Source: an uncultured Gammaproteobacteria bacterium
Lineage (GTDB): Bacteria > Pseudomonadota > Gammaproteobacteria > SZUA-152
Reading direction: 5' to 3'
Assembly: GCA_913009875.1 (NCBI GenBank)
Contig: CAJVYS010000016.1
Location: 1 to 42,067 of the forward strand
Length of the DNA: 42,067 bases
How positions within the stretch are numbered: position 1 is the first letter of the stretch; every line of letters starts with the position of its first letter. Of this stretch, positions 32,931-41,917 are shown in pieces. The notes below the pieces were generated by a model. That model saw nothing but the letters and a program-made list of their open reading frames with translations. It was not told where the DNA came from and did no database searches. The position numbers and the translations under genes were made by a program.

Positions 32931-34832
32931 ATGAACAAAATCCTGCAAGCCCGCGACATTTACAACCTCGCCCACTGGGGCGATGGCTATTTCGATATCA
33001 CCGACAACGGCCACCTCAGCGCCTTCCCGGCACGCGACGGTCGCGGCATCGATCTGCATGCCTTAACCAAGGAGATCCGCCAGGCGGGGCTGGCGCTACC
33101 GGTGTTGGTGCGTTTTAGCGGCATCCTGCACGACCGCGTGGCACGCCTGTGCGGCGCCTTCGCCAAGGCCATGCAGACACACGACTACAACGGTGGCTAT
33201 ACGGCGGTCTATCCCATCAAGGTAAATCAGCAACAGAGCGTGGTGCGCGAACTGCTGGATGCAGCCGATGGTGAGCAGATCTGCGTCGGCCTCGAAGCCG
33301 GCAGCAAGCCGGAGCTGATGGCGGTGCTGGCACTGTCCGATGCCCGCAGCGGGCGCATCATCTGCAATGGCTACAAGGATCGCGAATACATCCGCCTGGC
33401 GCTGATCGGACAACGGCTGGGTCATCACATCACCCTGGTGCTGGAGCAGCCCTCGGAGCTGGAACTGATCCTCCACGAGTCACGCGCCCTGGGCGTGACG
33501 CCACACCTCGGCGTGCGCGTACGGCTGGCCTCCATCGGCCACGGCAACTGGCAGAACACCGGCGGAGAGAAGGCCAAGTTCGGCCTCTCCGCGGCACAGG
33601 TGCTGGCCGCCGTGGAACGCCTGCGCGAGGCCAACATGCTCGATTCACTGTCACTGCTGCACTGCCACATGGGTTCGCAACTGGCCAACATCCGCGACAT
33701 CCAGCGGGGCCTGCGTGAATGTGCGCGCTATTACGCCGAGCTGCACCGTCTGGGGGTCAACATCCAATGCGTGGACGTAGGCGGCGGCCTCGGCGTGGAT
33801 TACGAAGGCACCCGTTCGCGCAGCTATTGTTCGATGAACTACAGCCTGCAGGAATACGCCAACAACGTGGTGCACACCCTGTGGGAGGTGTGCCGTGCCG
33901 AGGGCCTGCCGCAGCCGCACATCATCACCGAATCCGGCCGTGCCCTGACCGCCCACCACGCCGTCCTGATCACCGAGGTCACGGACGTGGAACAGACCGC
34001 CAGCAGCGCATCCATCACACCGCCCACAGACGGCGAGGCGCAGATCCTGCGCGACCTGTGGCAAGGTCTGCAGGAACTCAGCACGCCCGGGCCAAACCCG
34101 CGCGCGGCGGTGGAGATCTACCACGATGCCGTGCACTGGCTGGCCGAGGCGCAAACCCTGTACGTGCACGGCGTGCTGGACATGGCCGCCAAGGCGCGCG
34201 CCGAGGCGATCTATTTCGCCACCTGTGTGCACCTACGCCGGCATCTCAACCCCGGTGTGCGCGCCCAGCGCGAAATCCTCGACGAACTGAACGAAAAGCT
34301 GGCCGACAAATACTTCTGCAACTTCTCCCTGTTCCAGTCGATGCCGGACGTGTGGGCCATCGAGCAGGTATTTCCCATCGTGCCCCTGCACCGCCACGAC
34401 GAGACGCCGGACCGCCGCGGCACCCTGCAGGACATCACCTGCGATTCCGACGGCCGCATCGACCAGTACGTGGACGGCGAAGGTCTGGAAAGCAGCCTCC
34501 CCCTGCATGTGCTGCGTGATGGCGAGCCCTATTGGTTGGGCATCTTCCTGCTCGGCGCCTATCAGGAGATCCTCGGTGACATGCACAACCTGTTCGGTGA
34601 CACCAACACCGTGGATGTGCACCTCGACGCCGATGGCCGCCACCAGCTGGCGCACATTCAGCACGGCGACACGGTCGCGGCGGTACTGCGCCATGTGCAC
34701 TTCGAGCCGGCCTGGCTGCTGGACAGCTACCGCATACAACTGGCCGCCACCTCCCTGCCCGCCAAGACACAGGCGGCCTGTCTGGCCGAGTTGGAAGCCG
34801 GGCTGAGCGCTTACACCTATCTGGAGGATTGA
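32931..34832 (+). CDS. speA: Biosynthetic arginine decarboxylase
   Basis: PLP enzyme converting arginine to agmatine, the first step of the arginine route to putrescine. The 633 residues match E. coli SpeA (about 630-660). The PLP lysine is Lys97 in YPIKVNQQQ; GLEAGSKPEL, HCHMGSQLANI, VDVGGGLGVDYEGTRS and ESGRALTAHHA are family signatures in order along an alanine-racemase-like barrel and a beta-sandwich. The ATG has no evident ribosome binding site, but the protein start (MNKILQARDIYNLAHWGDGYF) fits the family. Divergent from speE. Confidence 0.96.
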   Translation: MNKILQARDIYNLAHWGDGYFDITDNGHLSAFPARDGRGIDLHALTKEIRQAGLALPVLVRFSGILHDRVARLCGAFAKAMQTHDYNGGYTAVYPIKVNQQQSVVRELLDAADGEQICVGLEAGSKPELMAVLALSDARSGRIICNGYKDREYIRLALIGQRLGHHITLVLEQPSELELILHESRALGVTPHLGVRVRLASIGHGNWQNTGGEKAKFGLSAAQVLAAVERLREANMLDSLSLLHCHMGSQLANIRDIQRGLRECARYYAELHRLGVNIQCVDVGGGLGVDYEGTRSRSYCSMNYSLQEYANNVVHTLWEVCRAEGLPQPHIITESGRALTAHHAVLITEVTDVEQTASSASITPPTDGEAQILRDLWQGLQELSTPGPNPRAAVEIYHDAVHWLAEAQTLYVHGVLDMAAKARAEAIYFATCVHLRRHLNPGVRAQREILDELNEKLADKYFCNFSLFQSMPDVWAIEQVFPIVPLHRHDETPDRRGTLQDITCDSDGRIDQYVDGEGLESSLPLHVLRDGEPYWLGIFLLGAYQEILGDMHNLFGDTNTVDVHLDADGRHQLAHIQHGDTVAAVLRHVHFEPAWLLDSYRIQLAATSLPAKTQAACLAELEAGLSAYTYLED

Positions 34833-34997
34833 CGCCGGCAACGTCAGCGTTAACACTGCAGGGATGGCGGCAAACGCGCTACCATTAACAGACCGAAGGG
34901 TTGTCGAAAGATAATAGGCAGGGATGCTGACATATTCTGCACTTGGCAGCCCGCCCGGCATAACGAGCCCATCACTCACACAGAAGGAACGACACTC

Positions 34998-35480
34998 ATG
35001 AAACGTCATCTGCAGCGAATCGGCACACGGACACTGGCACTGCTGACGATATTGATTTTCATCGCCCCGGTGACGGCCAGCGCCGAAGAGACCGCCACTG
35101 GCGACGAGGTCTACGCACCGCGCGGCAGCGTCGCACGCACAGCCTTCACTACCCGTATCGAGGATCGTGAGCCAGTCGATAACCTGGTGCGCGTACCTAA
35201 CTCGGTAGACCGCATCTATTTTTTCTCCGACCTGCGCGGGCTGGATGGTGAGATCATCACCCATCGCTGGGAATACAATGGCCAGGTGATGGCCGAGGTG
35301 AAATTCCGCGTCGGCGGCGGGCCACGCTGGCGCGTCTACTCCAGCAAGAATTTACTGCCAGAATGGACCGGCAAGTGGACCGTGGTGGTGCTTGATGAAT
35401 CCGGCTGGCCGCTAAAGGCCAGCATGTTTGAATATTTCGATGCGTCATCACAGGATGCGGCGCCCGTCATCACTCAATAA
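34998..35480 (+). CDS. Secreted DUF2914-domain protein
   Basis: A 160-residue exported protein. Residues about 1-32 are a signal peptide (RTLALLTILIFIAPVTASA). The remainder shows the DUF2914 pattern: VARTAFTTRIEDREPVD, IYFFSDLRGLDGEIITHRWEYNG, RWRVYSSKNLLPEWTGKWTV and VVLDESGWPL. AGAAGGAA lies before the ATG. The domain's function is unknown. A strong terminator follows. Confidence 0.85.
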   Translation: MKRHLQRIGTRTLALLTILIFIAPVTASAEETATGDEVYAPRGSVARTAFTTRIEDREPVDNLVRVPNSVDRIYFFSDLRGLDGEIITHRWEYNGQVMAEVKFRVGGGPRWRVYSSKNLLPEWTGKWTVVVLDESGWPLKASMFEYFDASSQDAAPVITQ

Positions 35481-35835
35481 GCCCCCGGCCGAAGTACCCA
35501 CTACAGGCACCCCTCAGGGTGCCTGTCTTTTTTCCATCCTCCGATTCAGCCCTCATTCACTTAGCCGTTCTCAGAATATGGAACTATCAGATGCGCTGAA
35601 TTCAGCATGCAAGCGTGTCTGGCGACGGGATGGCGAATGTAGCCCCCACCCTTCAAAGTCGCTCAGCAGGCGCCGATAGCAACAGCATCAACTGCCCGGT
35701 GATTTAAGGGGAAGGCCAGGAATCTTCTATCGAATTCCTGGTCGGCGAACATGGATACCCGAAGACCCTTAGCAGATTATGATCTACTGATAATCAACAA
35801 GTTACTGACAGAAACCAAGCGGAGTCATCGAGACA
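35481..35835. other. Intergenic stretch with two hairpins
   Basis: No gene is seen in these 355 bp. It contains the terminator at 35503-35533 and, at 35716-35741, a second hairpin of 8-bp perfect arms (CCAGGAAT / ATTCCTGG) of unknown purpose about 95 bp before the next start. The middle carries only short random frames. Confidence 0.65.
35503..35533 (+). terminator. Rho-independent terminator after the DUF2914 gene
   Basis: A 10-bp perfect stem (ACAGGCACCC / GGGTGCCTGT) with a four-base loop is followed by C and six T residues. Confidence 0.9.
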
Positions 35836-36150
35836 ATGAAAGACCATATCTGTACCTATTGCGGGCACGTCGGTAAACCCGTTCCGCAAAGCTACGAAAG
35901 CTTTTTTGTCGATGCCTTTATCTGGGGCGTGACCGGCAGCTTTACGCTGATGACCGGCATCATGCCCCTGCTGATCATCCCCGCGGGCTGGACGGTCTAT
36001 CACATCCTCAAGTTCAACACCACCAAGTGCCCCGAATGCCTGAGCCTGGACATGGTTCCCCTCAACAGCCGCAAGGGCCTTGAGACACAAGAGCAGAAGA
36101 AGAACCCCATTAAAGTCTGGCGTGCCGATGAGGCCCAGAGCGGCAAATAG
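35836..36150 (+). CDS. Small membrane protein with two CxxC zinc-ribbon halves
   Basis: A 104-residue protein. CTYCG near the N-terminus and CPEC after the membrane part could together bind one zinc ion; between them lies a hydrophobic segment (WGVTGSFTLMTGIMPLLIIPAGWTVYHIL, about 30-58) long enough for one or two passes. A pair of spans, bringing both CxxC motifs to the same side, is most likely. The C-terminal tail is charged. Function unknown. A terminator hairpin split by a short element lies downstream. Confidence 0.7.
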   Translation: MKDHICTYCGHVGKPVPQSYESFFVDAFIWGVTGSFTLMTGIMPLLIIPAGWTVYHILKFNTTKCPECLSLDMVPLNSRKGLETQEQKKNPIKVWRADEAQSGK

Positions 36151-36178
36151 CGTCACCCGTACCCGTGCAGATCTTTCA

Positions 36179-36384
36179 AACAAAAAGCCCCGGTTGTGGT
36201 AACAGCTAGGAGACTGTCGGACTTAGGAATAATCTACTGCGCTGATGGGAGAGCGGCTCAAATGTCCCTGATTTTTCGTTGCGTAGGCCCACTATGCGCC
36301 TCAAAATCATGATCATTTGCCCTCGCTTTCCCACCATGCTCGCTACGATGACCTAAGTCCGACAGTCTCCTAGGGCTTTTTGTT
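36179..36384. terminator. Bidirectional terminator interrupted by a short insertion
   Basis: AACAAAAAGCCC (36179-36190) and GGGCTTTTTGTT (36373-36384) are perfect complements with A- and T-runs suited to end both convergent genes. They are separated by the element at 36207-36372; without it the loop would be about 16-18 bases. Confidence 0.75.
36207..36372. mobile_element. MITE-like element, 21-bp terminal inverted repeats, apparent TA target duplication
   Basis: The outer 21 bp (36207-36227 and 36352-36372, beginning TAGGAGACTGTCGG) are perfect inverted repeats, and the interior is also an imperfect palindrome centred near 36290 (GCGTAG...CTATGCGC). TA at each end (36207-36208, 36371-36372) looks like a target duplication, making the element about 162 bp. 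It has no coding capacity and disrupts a terminator loop. The transposase family that would move it is not identified; TA targets are typical of IS630/Tc1-mariner-type elements. Confidence 0.85.
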
Positions 36385-36399
36385 GCCGGGAAAACACAG

Positions 36400-36903
36400 C
36401 TACCTGTTCGAATAAAAAACCTTGATCAGGGTCTTGGCGCCCGGCAGCACACGCTGCAGCATTTCACGCTCTGCTTCGCGAAAGTAGCTCGCCATACGGT
36501 GCACACCTGCATGTGGCTCCTCCGGCTTGAAGAAATTGATATTGCCGTTCTCGGCAAAATAATACGCCGACATCAACTCCGCCTCGCCCCAGCCCGGCAG
36601 GTTCTTTTTGTAAAAGGACACAACGGCATCGTAATCATCCGCGCTGATAAGCTCCATGATCGGCAGACCCGTGTACTTTGCCGGTCGTTCCGCAACGGCA
36701 TAACTGCGAATCAGCACCGCCCCGGGATAGGCAGGGATACCGACCTGATCGGTTTCGGGAATCGCGGCCTGACGAATGCCCTCGGCCAGATAGCTTTCCT
36801 CCATGCCGGCTGGAATCGCGGCTTTTGGCGCATAAGGCTCGGCCACCAGCATAGCCGAGGTCAGGCCCGCCACAACGATAGTCAGCTGCAAAAATATTTT
36901 CAT
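36400..36903 (-). CDS. Secreted protein of unknown function
   Basis: A 167-residue exported protein. The ATG at 36903 starts a signal peptide (MKIFLQLTIVVAGLTSAMLVA) with AGGA upstream; the 8-codon extension is not needed. The mature part contains IPAYPGAVLIRS and ISADDYDAVVSFYKKNLPGW, a pattern seen in small periplasmic proteins with a 'PGA ... FYxxxLPGW' core, and ends in LIKVFYSNR. No function can be named. Confidence 0.75.
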   Translation of the reverse strand: MKIFLQLTIVVAGLTSAMLVAEPYAPKAAIPAGMEESYLAEGIRQAAIPETDQVGIPAYPGAVLIRSYAVAERPAKYTGLPIMELISADDYDAVVSFYKKNLPGWGEAELMSAYYFAENGNINFFKPEEPHAGVHRMASYFREAEREMLQRVLPGAKTLIKVFYSNR

Positions 36904-36978
36904 CAAAAAGTCCTGTGATAGCCACATGGCCAGATAGTGGCGGGTTGCAATGGGGCAGCCTATAAATGAGTACGTTGA

Positions 36979-37308
36979 TTAGTATTTCAGCGGAGACCAG
37001 GAACCGGTGTAATCCGCCACGTCCTTATCCGCCAGACGGCCACCGACATAGAGATTGTCCACCTCGTCGCGCGTGATAGCGCGATTATGGCCATCGGCAT
37101 CCTGGTACTGCCACTCCCCCTGGATGCACAGCTCGAACAGGGTCACCATAATGTCATCAAAGCGAATCGCATGCTCCGCGGCCTGGCGTTTGAAATCCGC
37201 CAGGGTCAAATTGCAGCCGCATTTTTCAAAGTCTTCCTTGGCCAGCGCCGCGAGGGCGATGTCCCACTTGGGAATTTCCTCATCGAAATCTTTCAGCTCT
37301 TCAATCAC
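36979..37308 (-). CDS. Small cytoplasmic protein of unknown function
   Basis: A 109-residue acidic protein opening MIEELKDFDEEIPKWDIALAALAKEDFEKCGC. No family is recognised. CGC and a single later cysteine are the only striking residues. It lies 27 bp after the DksA-like gene on the same strand and may share its transcript. Confidence 0.65.
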   Translation of the reverse strand: MIEELKDFDEEIPKWDIALAALAKEDFEKCGCNLTLADFKRQAAEHAIRFDDIMVTLFELCIQGEWQYQDADGHNRAITRDEVDNLYVGGRLADKDVADYTGSWSPLKY

Positions 37309-37335
37309 GTCATATCCTCTTGTATCCGGTTCGGA

Positions 37336-37686
37336 CTATCCGGTCCGCTCACTCTTCTCCGCACATGCTATACACAAGCGGACTGTCGGATCAATTTTCA
37401 ATCGTGCCACAGCAATGGGTGCATCGCACTCCCGGCAGTAACCATATTCCCCTTCATCCACAGTCAACAAGGCCTCTGCAATGTGCCGCAGCTCCTGCTC
37501 CCGCCGCCGATTGGCCGCCCTCGACATAGCCTGCCCCTGCAGGGCATCCATGCGAGACAGCCGGCCGACCCGTGTCTGATCCAGCTCCACCGTCTGCGCA
37601 CCGGCTTTCCCTATTTCGGCCATACCCTGCAGCTCAGCCCGTCGCTGCAACAGCAAGTGGCGAAAATATACTAGATCAGGTTTCAT
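37336..37686 (-). CDS. DksA/TraR-family zinc-finger protein
   Basis: A 116-residue protein with an N-terminal coiled coil (RHLLLQRRAELQGM ... RRREQELRHIAEAL) and a C-terminal C4 zinc finger (YGYCRECDAP ... LCIACAE, CxxC-N17-CxxC). DksA relatives enter the RNA polymerase secondary channel; the tip residues of true DksA are not evident, and the protein is shorter (E. coli DksA 151). I take the ATG at 37686; a GTG five codons earlier (37701) is also possible. Confidence 0.85.
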   Translation of the reverse strand: MKPDLVYFRHLLLQRRAELQGMAEIGKAGAQTVELDQTRVGRLSRMDALQGQAMSRAANRRREQELRHIAEALLTVDEGEYGYCRECDAPIAVARLKIDPTVRLCIACAEKSERTG

Positions 37687-37737
37687 ATTGTCTTTCACCA
37701 CCCGGAAGATAGCGTGCAGGGAGGGCCGTCAACAGGC

Positions 37738-38283
37738 TCAGCCCAGGTAGGCCTCGGCAGAGGAAAGATACGCCCGCTCCTGTGGTGTATCATCGCGGCT
37801 GAGAATGGCATTGCGATGGGGAAAGCGCCCGAAGCGGCGAATGATTTCACGATGGTGTTCGGCAAACTGCAGATTCCCGCTCAGGCCCGCAGCCCGGAAC
37901 AGCGCCACACTGCGCTCCTGCTCCGCCAGGCTCTCACTGTGCATGAAGGGCATATACAGAAAGGCCTTTTGCGGGTCATTGAGGGATTGATCAAAACCCC
38001 GCCCAATGGCCCGCCCGGCCACCTCACATGCGGCCGTCTCCGAAGAAAAACTCTCCGCCCGGCCGCGAAACATATTCAGCGGAAACTGATCCATGCAGAT
38101 CACCAGCGCCAGTGCACCCTCCGCGGTCGCCTCCCAATCCGACAGCGTTCCCTCATGGGCCGCCTGCCAGACCTGCAAGAAGCGCTCCGTCAATTCGGCA
38201 TCAAATTCCTCTGTGGACTGAAACCACAGCGGCTGTACGCGTGCAGAAAACCAGAACTCTACGATCTCTTCAGCACTCATCAT
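37738..38283 (-). CDS. DUF924 family protein
   Basis: A 181-residue cytoplasmic protein of the DUF924 family, TPR-like helical. Signatures are VEFWFSARVQPLWFQ, the invariant ICMDQFPLNMFRG, FLYMPFMHSE and RFGRFPHRNAIL. AGGAGG lies five bases before the first of two adjacent ATGs (38283); the second, at 38280, has better spacing. Function unknown. It follows msrA by 9 bp on the same strand. Confidence 0.88.
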   Translation of the reverse strand: MMSAEEIVEFWFSARVQPLWFQSTEEFDAELTERFLQVWQAAHEGTLSDWEATAEGALALVICMDQFPLNMFRGRAESFSSETAACEVAGRAIGRGFDQSLNDPQKAFLYMPFMHSESLAEQERSVALFRAAGLSGNLQFAEHHREIIRRFGRFPHRNAILSRDDTPQERAYLSSAEAYLG

Positions 38284-38292
38284 GATCACCTC

Positions 38293-38928
38293 CTAGCCAG
38301 AAAAGGGAACTCCGCAACCGACCAAGGCACAGTAGCCATGCGGATTTTTCGCTAAATACTGTTGATGATAGTCTTCTGCAAAATAAAACAGGGGGGCATC
38401 CACGATTTCCGTCGTGATCACTCCCCGGCCCGCCGCCGTCAAGGCGCTTTGATAACGCTCCCGCGACACCTCGGCCGCCTGCCGCTGCAAGGCACCAAAC
38501 ACATAAATCCCCGAACGATACTGCGTGCCTACATCATTACCCTGCCGCATACCCTGGGAGGGGTCGTGCCCCTCCCAGAACAGGCGTAGTAATTGCGCAT
38601 AATGCACACGCTGGGGGTCGAACACCACACGCACCACTTCATTGTGCCCGGTGAGCCCGGAGCAGACCTCTTCATAGTGGGGATTCGGCGTGCTCCCTGC
38701 CGCATAACCCACCGCCGTCGAATACACCCCGTCACATTGCCAGAACAGCCGCTCCACGCCCCAGAAGCAGCCCATGCCAAACATCGCCAGTTGAAGGCCC
38801 GCCGGAAATGGCCCCTGCATCGGATGTCCGGACACGATATGCGCCGCGACAACGGCCATGGCCTCTTTTCGGCCCGGCAATACATCCCCCGGCGCCGGCA
38901 TTGCCACCTTGTTGCCGATATCCTGCAT
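38293..38928 (-). CDS. msrA: Peptide methionine-S-sulfoxide reductase A
   Basis: Repairs methionine-S-sulfoxide in proteins. The 211-residue protein has the catalytic GCFWG (Cys54), [23 protein letters not shown], and the C-terminal [10 protein letters not shown], whose cysteines can resolve the sulfenic intermediate. The start is the ATG at 38928 (MQDIGNK...), 13 bp after the tmcA stop; the open frame extends far upstream over tmcA in another frame, which is a shadow. A GTG one codon earlier is possible. Confidence 0.94.
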   Translation of the reverse strand: MQDIGNKVAMPAPGDVLPGRKEAMAVVAAHIVSGHPMQGPFPAGLQLAMFGMGCFWGVERLFWQCDGVYSTAVGYAAGSTPNPHYEEVCSGLTGHNEVVRVVFDPQRVHYAQLLRLFWEGHDPSQGMRQGNDVGTQYRSGIYVFGALQRQAAEVSRERYQSALTAAGRGVITTEIVDAPLFYFAEDYHQQYLAKNPHGYCALVGCGVPFSG

Positions 38929-38941
38929 CACCTTACCCGAC

Positions 38942-41185
38942 TCACCGCGCCTGTCCTGATATTTTCTGCAAGGTACCCGCCACCCGCCGCAAGCACTCCA
39001 GCACCGCCGCGCGGCCCGGCACATCCAGCAACACGGCGACCTCACCCCAGCGGTGCTTCTGCAGCAGCTTGGCCACCAGCAGCCCGCGCACCTGGGCGTC
39101 CAGCCCGCTGTCGGCAGTCGCCAGCGCGTGCAGTGCCAGCCGGTATAATGACGCCAGAGAGTCTTCAAAGCTGCGCGCGCCCTCGACAAAGGCATCGACT
39201 TCCCGTTTGTCCCACGGATGCAGCGACACATCCAACACCGCATCATCCACATTCCGGCAGAGCAGCAGCGCAGCCAGTTGCGGATCCAACTCACGCAAGG
39301 GATCGGCCAACTGCAGGGGAAAATCGGCAAGAAATCTTGCACGGGCGGCGGTATAGACCACTGCGCCTTTTTTACTCAGCGCCTGCAGCACCATCACCGA
39401 ATGGGTGCCACTGGCATGGTCACGGCTGAAGCCCAGACGCACCGGCAGCAATTTTTCCTTAGACCAGAATGCCAGCAACTCTTCGCCGGCACCGAAACTG
39501 GCGCCGACAAGATCAAAGCCATCGGCGGCGGCCTGCCGGCGTATTTGTTGCAACAGCAAGGTACCCAGGCCCCGGCGCTGTGCCGCCGGATGCACGGCGA
39601 TGCGCATGATACGGGCGCAGCGCAGGCACGCGCCGTCGGTCAGCCCCAGGTGCGCCGCCAGTGATTGTGGGATCAGGTGCCCACGCGGGCGGCGCTTTCC
39701 CGTGGCGATGGCCTGCGCCATGTCGGCATCGAATCCCCCTTCGGCCGAAACCAGCGCCGTGGCCACGATCTGCTCCCGGTAGCGCAGCGCATAGACGCGC
39801 AGGCCGGGACCGTCCAGCAGATTGCGCAGGTCATTGGGGCGGGTACGGTAATGGGCCTGCACCAACAGGCCGAAGAGCTGCGACAGGGCTTGCTCGTCCG
39901 CCGCCAGGGTGTCGCGATCAAAGCGAACGAACTCACAGCTGGCGGGAACGACATCGGTGACATCGTCATCGGCAGCAGCCGAGGCGTCCAGCAACAGGGC
40001 GCGAAAGACAAAGCGTTCGACGGGGTCGTCGGCCGCCCAGCGGATCGGTGTCTGCAGACGCACTTCGCGCCAGCCCGGCGTCAACGCATCCAGCGTGCGC
40101 CGAAAGCGCACGGCAAAACCGCGCCCGGTGCCTTCATAGCCATGCACGGTGGTGGCGAAGGCAATGCGCGAATGACGTTCGAGCAGCCGGATGAGCAAGG
40201 GTGCGGGGATAGCAGCAGCCTCATCCACCAGCAGCAAGTCGGCATCACGGGGATTCAGCAGCAGTTCGTCGGGTGGATGAAACTCGATGCTGGCCTCACG
40301 CCATTGCAGGTGACCGCGCCGCTGGCGGGCCTCAGGCAACAGGCCCGCGGCCTGCTCGAACAACGCGGCGACGGCATCGATGCGCGGCGCCGTGATCACG
40401 ATGCGTTTCAGCCCCTCACGCAGCAGACGCGCCGCGGCAATGCCCAGTGCGGCACTCTTGCCGCGGCCACGATCAGCCACCAGCACCACCGGCCGGCGGC
40501 GGTGGCCATGGATCACGTGCACTAACGCCGCCACGGCGGTCTGCTGATCGGCGCTGCGGAAACCGTCGTGGTCGAATGCCGGCGCAATTTCGCCCGGCGC
40601 GGGATTCCCCGCGATCACCGGCAGGCTTTCGGCCTGCTGTTCCACCACGGTGACACCCTTTGCCGCTCCCAGCACACGCACCAGCCGTTGCAGAAAACGC
40701 CCCGACACATCCGCAAAACTCAGCGGCGCGGTACTGATACGCGCGGCCGCCGGGTCGGCGAAAACGGGCCATTGCGCCAGCGGCGGCGTCAACAGGATCA
40801 GCAGTCCGCCACCCACCACCGCGCCCGATACGGCGCCGAACACGTCCGGGTCGAAACCGCTGTGGGCGTCAAACACCAGCGCCTCGCGCTCCTGCCCCAG
40901 CAGGGCCAGCGCACGCCGGCCGCTGAGGGATTCCAGCGAGGCCGGGGCCGCATCGCCGATCCAGCTGGCCGGCGTCAGTGGCAGGCTGCGGCACAGCTCG
41001 TCCGCCACCGCCCGCCCCCAGTCAGCATCCCCCGCCAGCACCAACAGCCGGCGTTGCAGCATGGCGCGGGCCTGCTCGCGCAAGCGGGTCGCCAGCCGCC
41101 GGATTTCGTCGAGACGCCACAGTGACACATCCCCTGTAGGAGCGGCTTCAGCCGCGAAAGACCCGCCAACCCCATCGTCACTCAC
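38942..41185 (-). CDS. tmcA: tRNA(Met) cytidine acetyltransferase
   Basis: Forms N4-acetylcytidine at the wobble base of elongator tRNA-Met using acetyl-CoA and ATP. The 747 residues show an N-terminal DUF1726-like region, a RecD-like helicase domain (Walker [10 protein letters not shown] 237-245, Walker [12 protein letters not shown] ending at 327), a GNAT domain ([22 protein letters not shown]) and a C-terminal tRNA-binding region. The GTG start has GAGGGGAG nine bases upstream. A REP-like sequence encodes residues about 10-16 (FAAEAAP), so the first 19 residues are unusual; a GTG at 41128 is the alternative start but has poor spacing. Confidence 0.94.
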   Translation of the reverse strand: MSDDGVGGSFAAEAAPTGDVSLWRLDEIRRLATRLREQARAMLQRRLLVLAGDADWGRAVADELCRSLPLTPASWIGDAAPASLESLSGRRALALLGQEREALVFDAHSGFDPDVFGAVSGAVVGGGLLILLTPPLAQWPVFADPAAARISTAPLSFADVSGRFLQRLVRVLGAAKGVTVVEQQAESLPVIAGNPAPGEIAPAFDHDGFRSADQQTAVAALVHVIHGHRRRPVVLVADRGRGKSAALGIAAARLLREGLKRIVITAPRIDAVAALFEQAAGLLPEARQRRGHLQWREASIEFHPPDELLLNPRDADLLLVDEAAAIPAPLLIRLLERHSRIAFATTVHGYEGTGRGFAVRFRRTLDALTPGWREVRLQTPIRWAADDPVERFVFRALLLDASAAADDDVTDVVPASCEFVRFDRDTLAADEQALSQLFGLLVQAHYRTRPNDLRNLLDGPGLRVYALRYREQIVATALVSAEGGFDADMAQAIATGKRRPRGHLIPQSLAAHLGLTDGACLRCARIMRIAVHPAAQRRGLGTLLLQQIRRQAAADGFDLVGASFGAGEELLAFWSKEKLLPVRLGFSRDHASGTHSVMVLQALSKKGAVVYTAARARFLADFPLQLADPLRELDPQLAALLLCRNVDDAVLDVSLHPWDKREVDAFVEGARSFEDSLASLYRLALHALATADSGLDAQVRGLLVAKLLQKHRWGEVAVLLDVPGRAAVLECLRRVAGTLQKISGQAR
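41139..41158. repeat. REP-like sequence inside the 5' end of tmcA
   Basis: The 20 bp GGAGCGGCTTCAGCCGCGAA match the arm of the REP palindrome at 28143. It lies inside the tmcA frame (residues about 10-16) or in its leader if the later start is used. Confidence 0.9.
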
Positions 41186-41200
41186 AGAGAGCCACTCCCC

Positions 41201-41859
41201 TCACCACGCCATCAGCCGATAACTCACCTGCAGGCGATGCTCCCCACCCGGCTCGACACGCACCGCATCCTCCGCTGCATTGGTCGCCTCGACACACAGC
41301 ATGCCCCGATACGCTCCCTCGCCCATATCCGCCATGGCCACGGACTTCTCCGCCCACGGGTTCCACACCACCGTCGAGCGGCTGCCCTCGCGACGGATAA
41401 AAATGCGCCGTTGCAGGCCCGGATCATCGATCACGCATTCACCGCCCTGGTCGAGATAGATGCGATCCATCTCGGCGGAAAACGTCACCGGCCCCGACTG
41501 CACATCGCGTGCGCCATCCGCCACCTTGTCGATATACGCCACATCTTCCAGCCCCCGCACCGAGACCTCGCGCACATCGCTGACGGCAAAATAGGTGTGC
41601 AACGCCTGCGTCACCGTGAAGGCCTCGCTGCCCGTGTTGCGTGTCAGCAGATCCATCTGCAAACACTCGCCGACATTCACCAGCAGCACCAGCTCCGCAT
41701 CATGCGGCCACAGCAAGCGGGTATTAGCATCCTGCAACAACCGCAGGCTCAGCGTGGTGCGGCCATCAGACAGCTGCTGTACCTGCACCATCTCCCAACA
41801 CTGGCTGCGGGCAAAACCGTGGGCGGGGAACCCCGCCTCCGTCGCGTGCGAGCCGAAAG
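41201..41859 (-). CDS. D-hexose-6-phosphate mutarotase-like protein (N-terminus missing)
   Basis: Aldose-1-epimerase relative of the YeaD type, interconverting alpha and beta hexose 6-phosphates. The 219 codons before the adapter show FPAHGFARSQCWEM, the catalytic ALHTYFAVSDV region with its His, DRIYLDQGGECVID, VVWNPWAEKSVAMADM and MLCVEATNA, with the catalytic Glu in VEATN. About 70-80 N-terminal residues are lost at the contig end. The apparent upstream extension of this frame is adapter sequence and must not be counted as protein. It precedes tmcA by 15 bp on the same strand. Confidence 0.9.
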
Positions 41860-41917
41860 ATCGGAAGAGCGTCGTGTAGGGAAAGAGTGTAGATCTCGGT
41901 GGTCGCCGTATCATTAA
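41860..41917. other. Illumina TruSeq universal adapter (artefact)
   Basis: From AGATCGGAAGAGC onward these 58 bases are the exact reverse complement of the Illumina universal adapter as I know it. Read on the minus strand it yields the well-known artefact peptide beginning MIRRPPRSTLFPYTTLF. It is not genomic DNA. Confidence 0.98.

Noticed and set aside
38293-39342. 349-codon version of MsrA
   Set aside because: The first 138 codons overlap tmcA in another frame and are Trp/Cys/Arg-rich noise; MsrA starts at 38928.
41860-41914. N-terminal 18 codons of the mutarotase frame
   Set aside because: Encoded by Illumina adapter, not by the genome.
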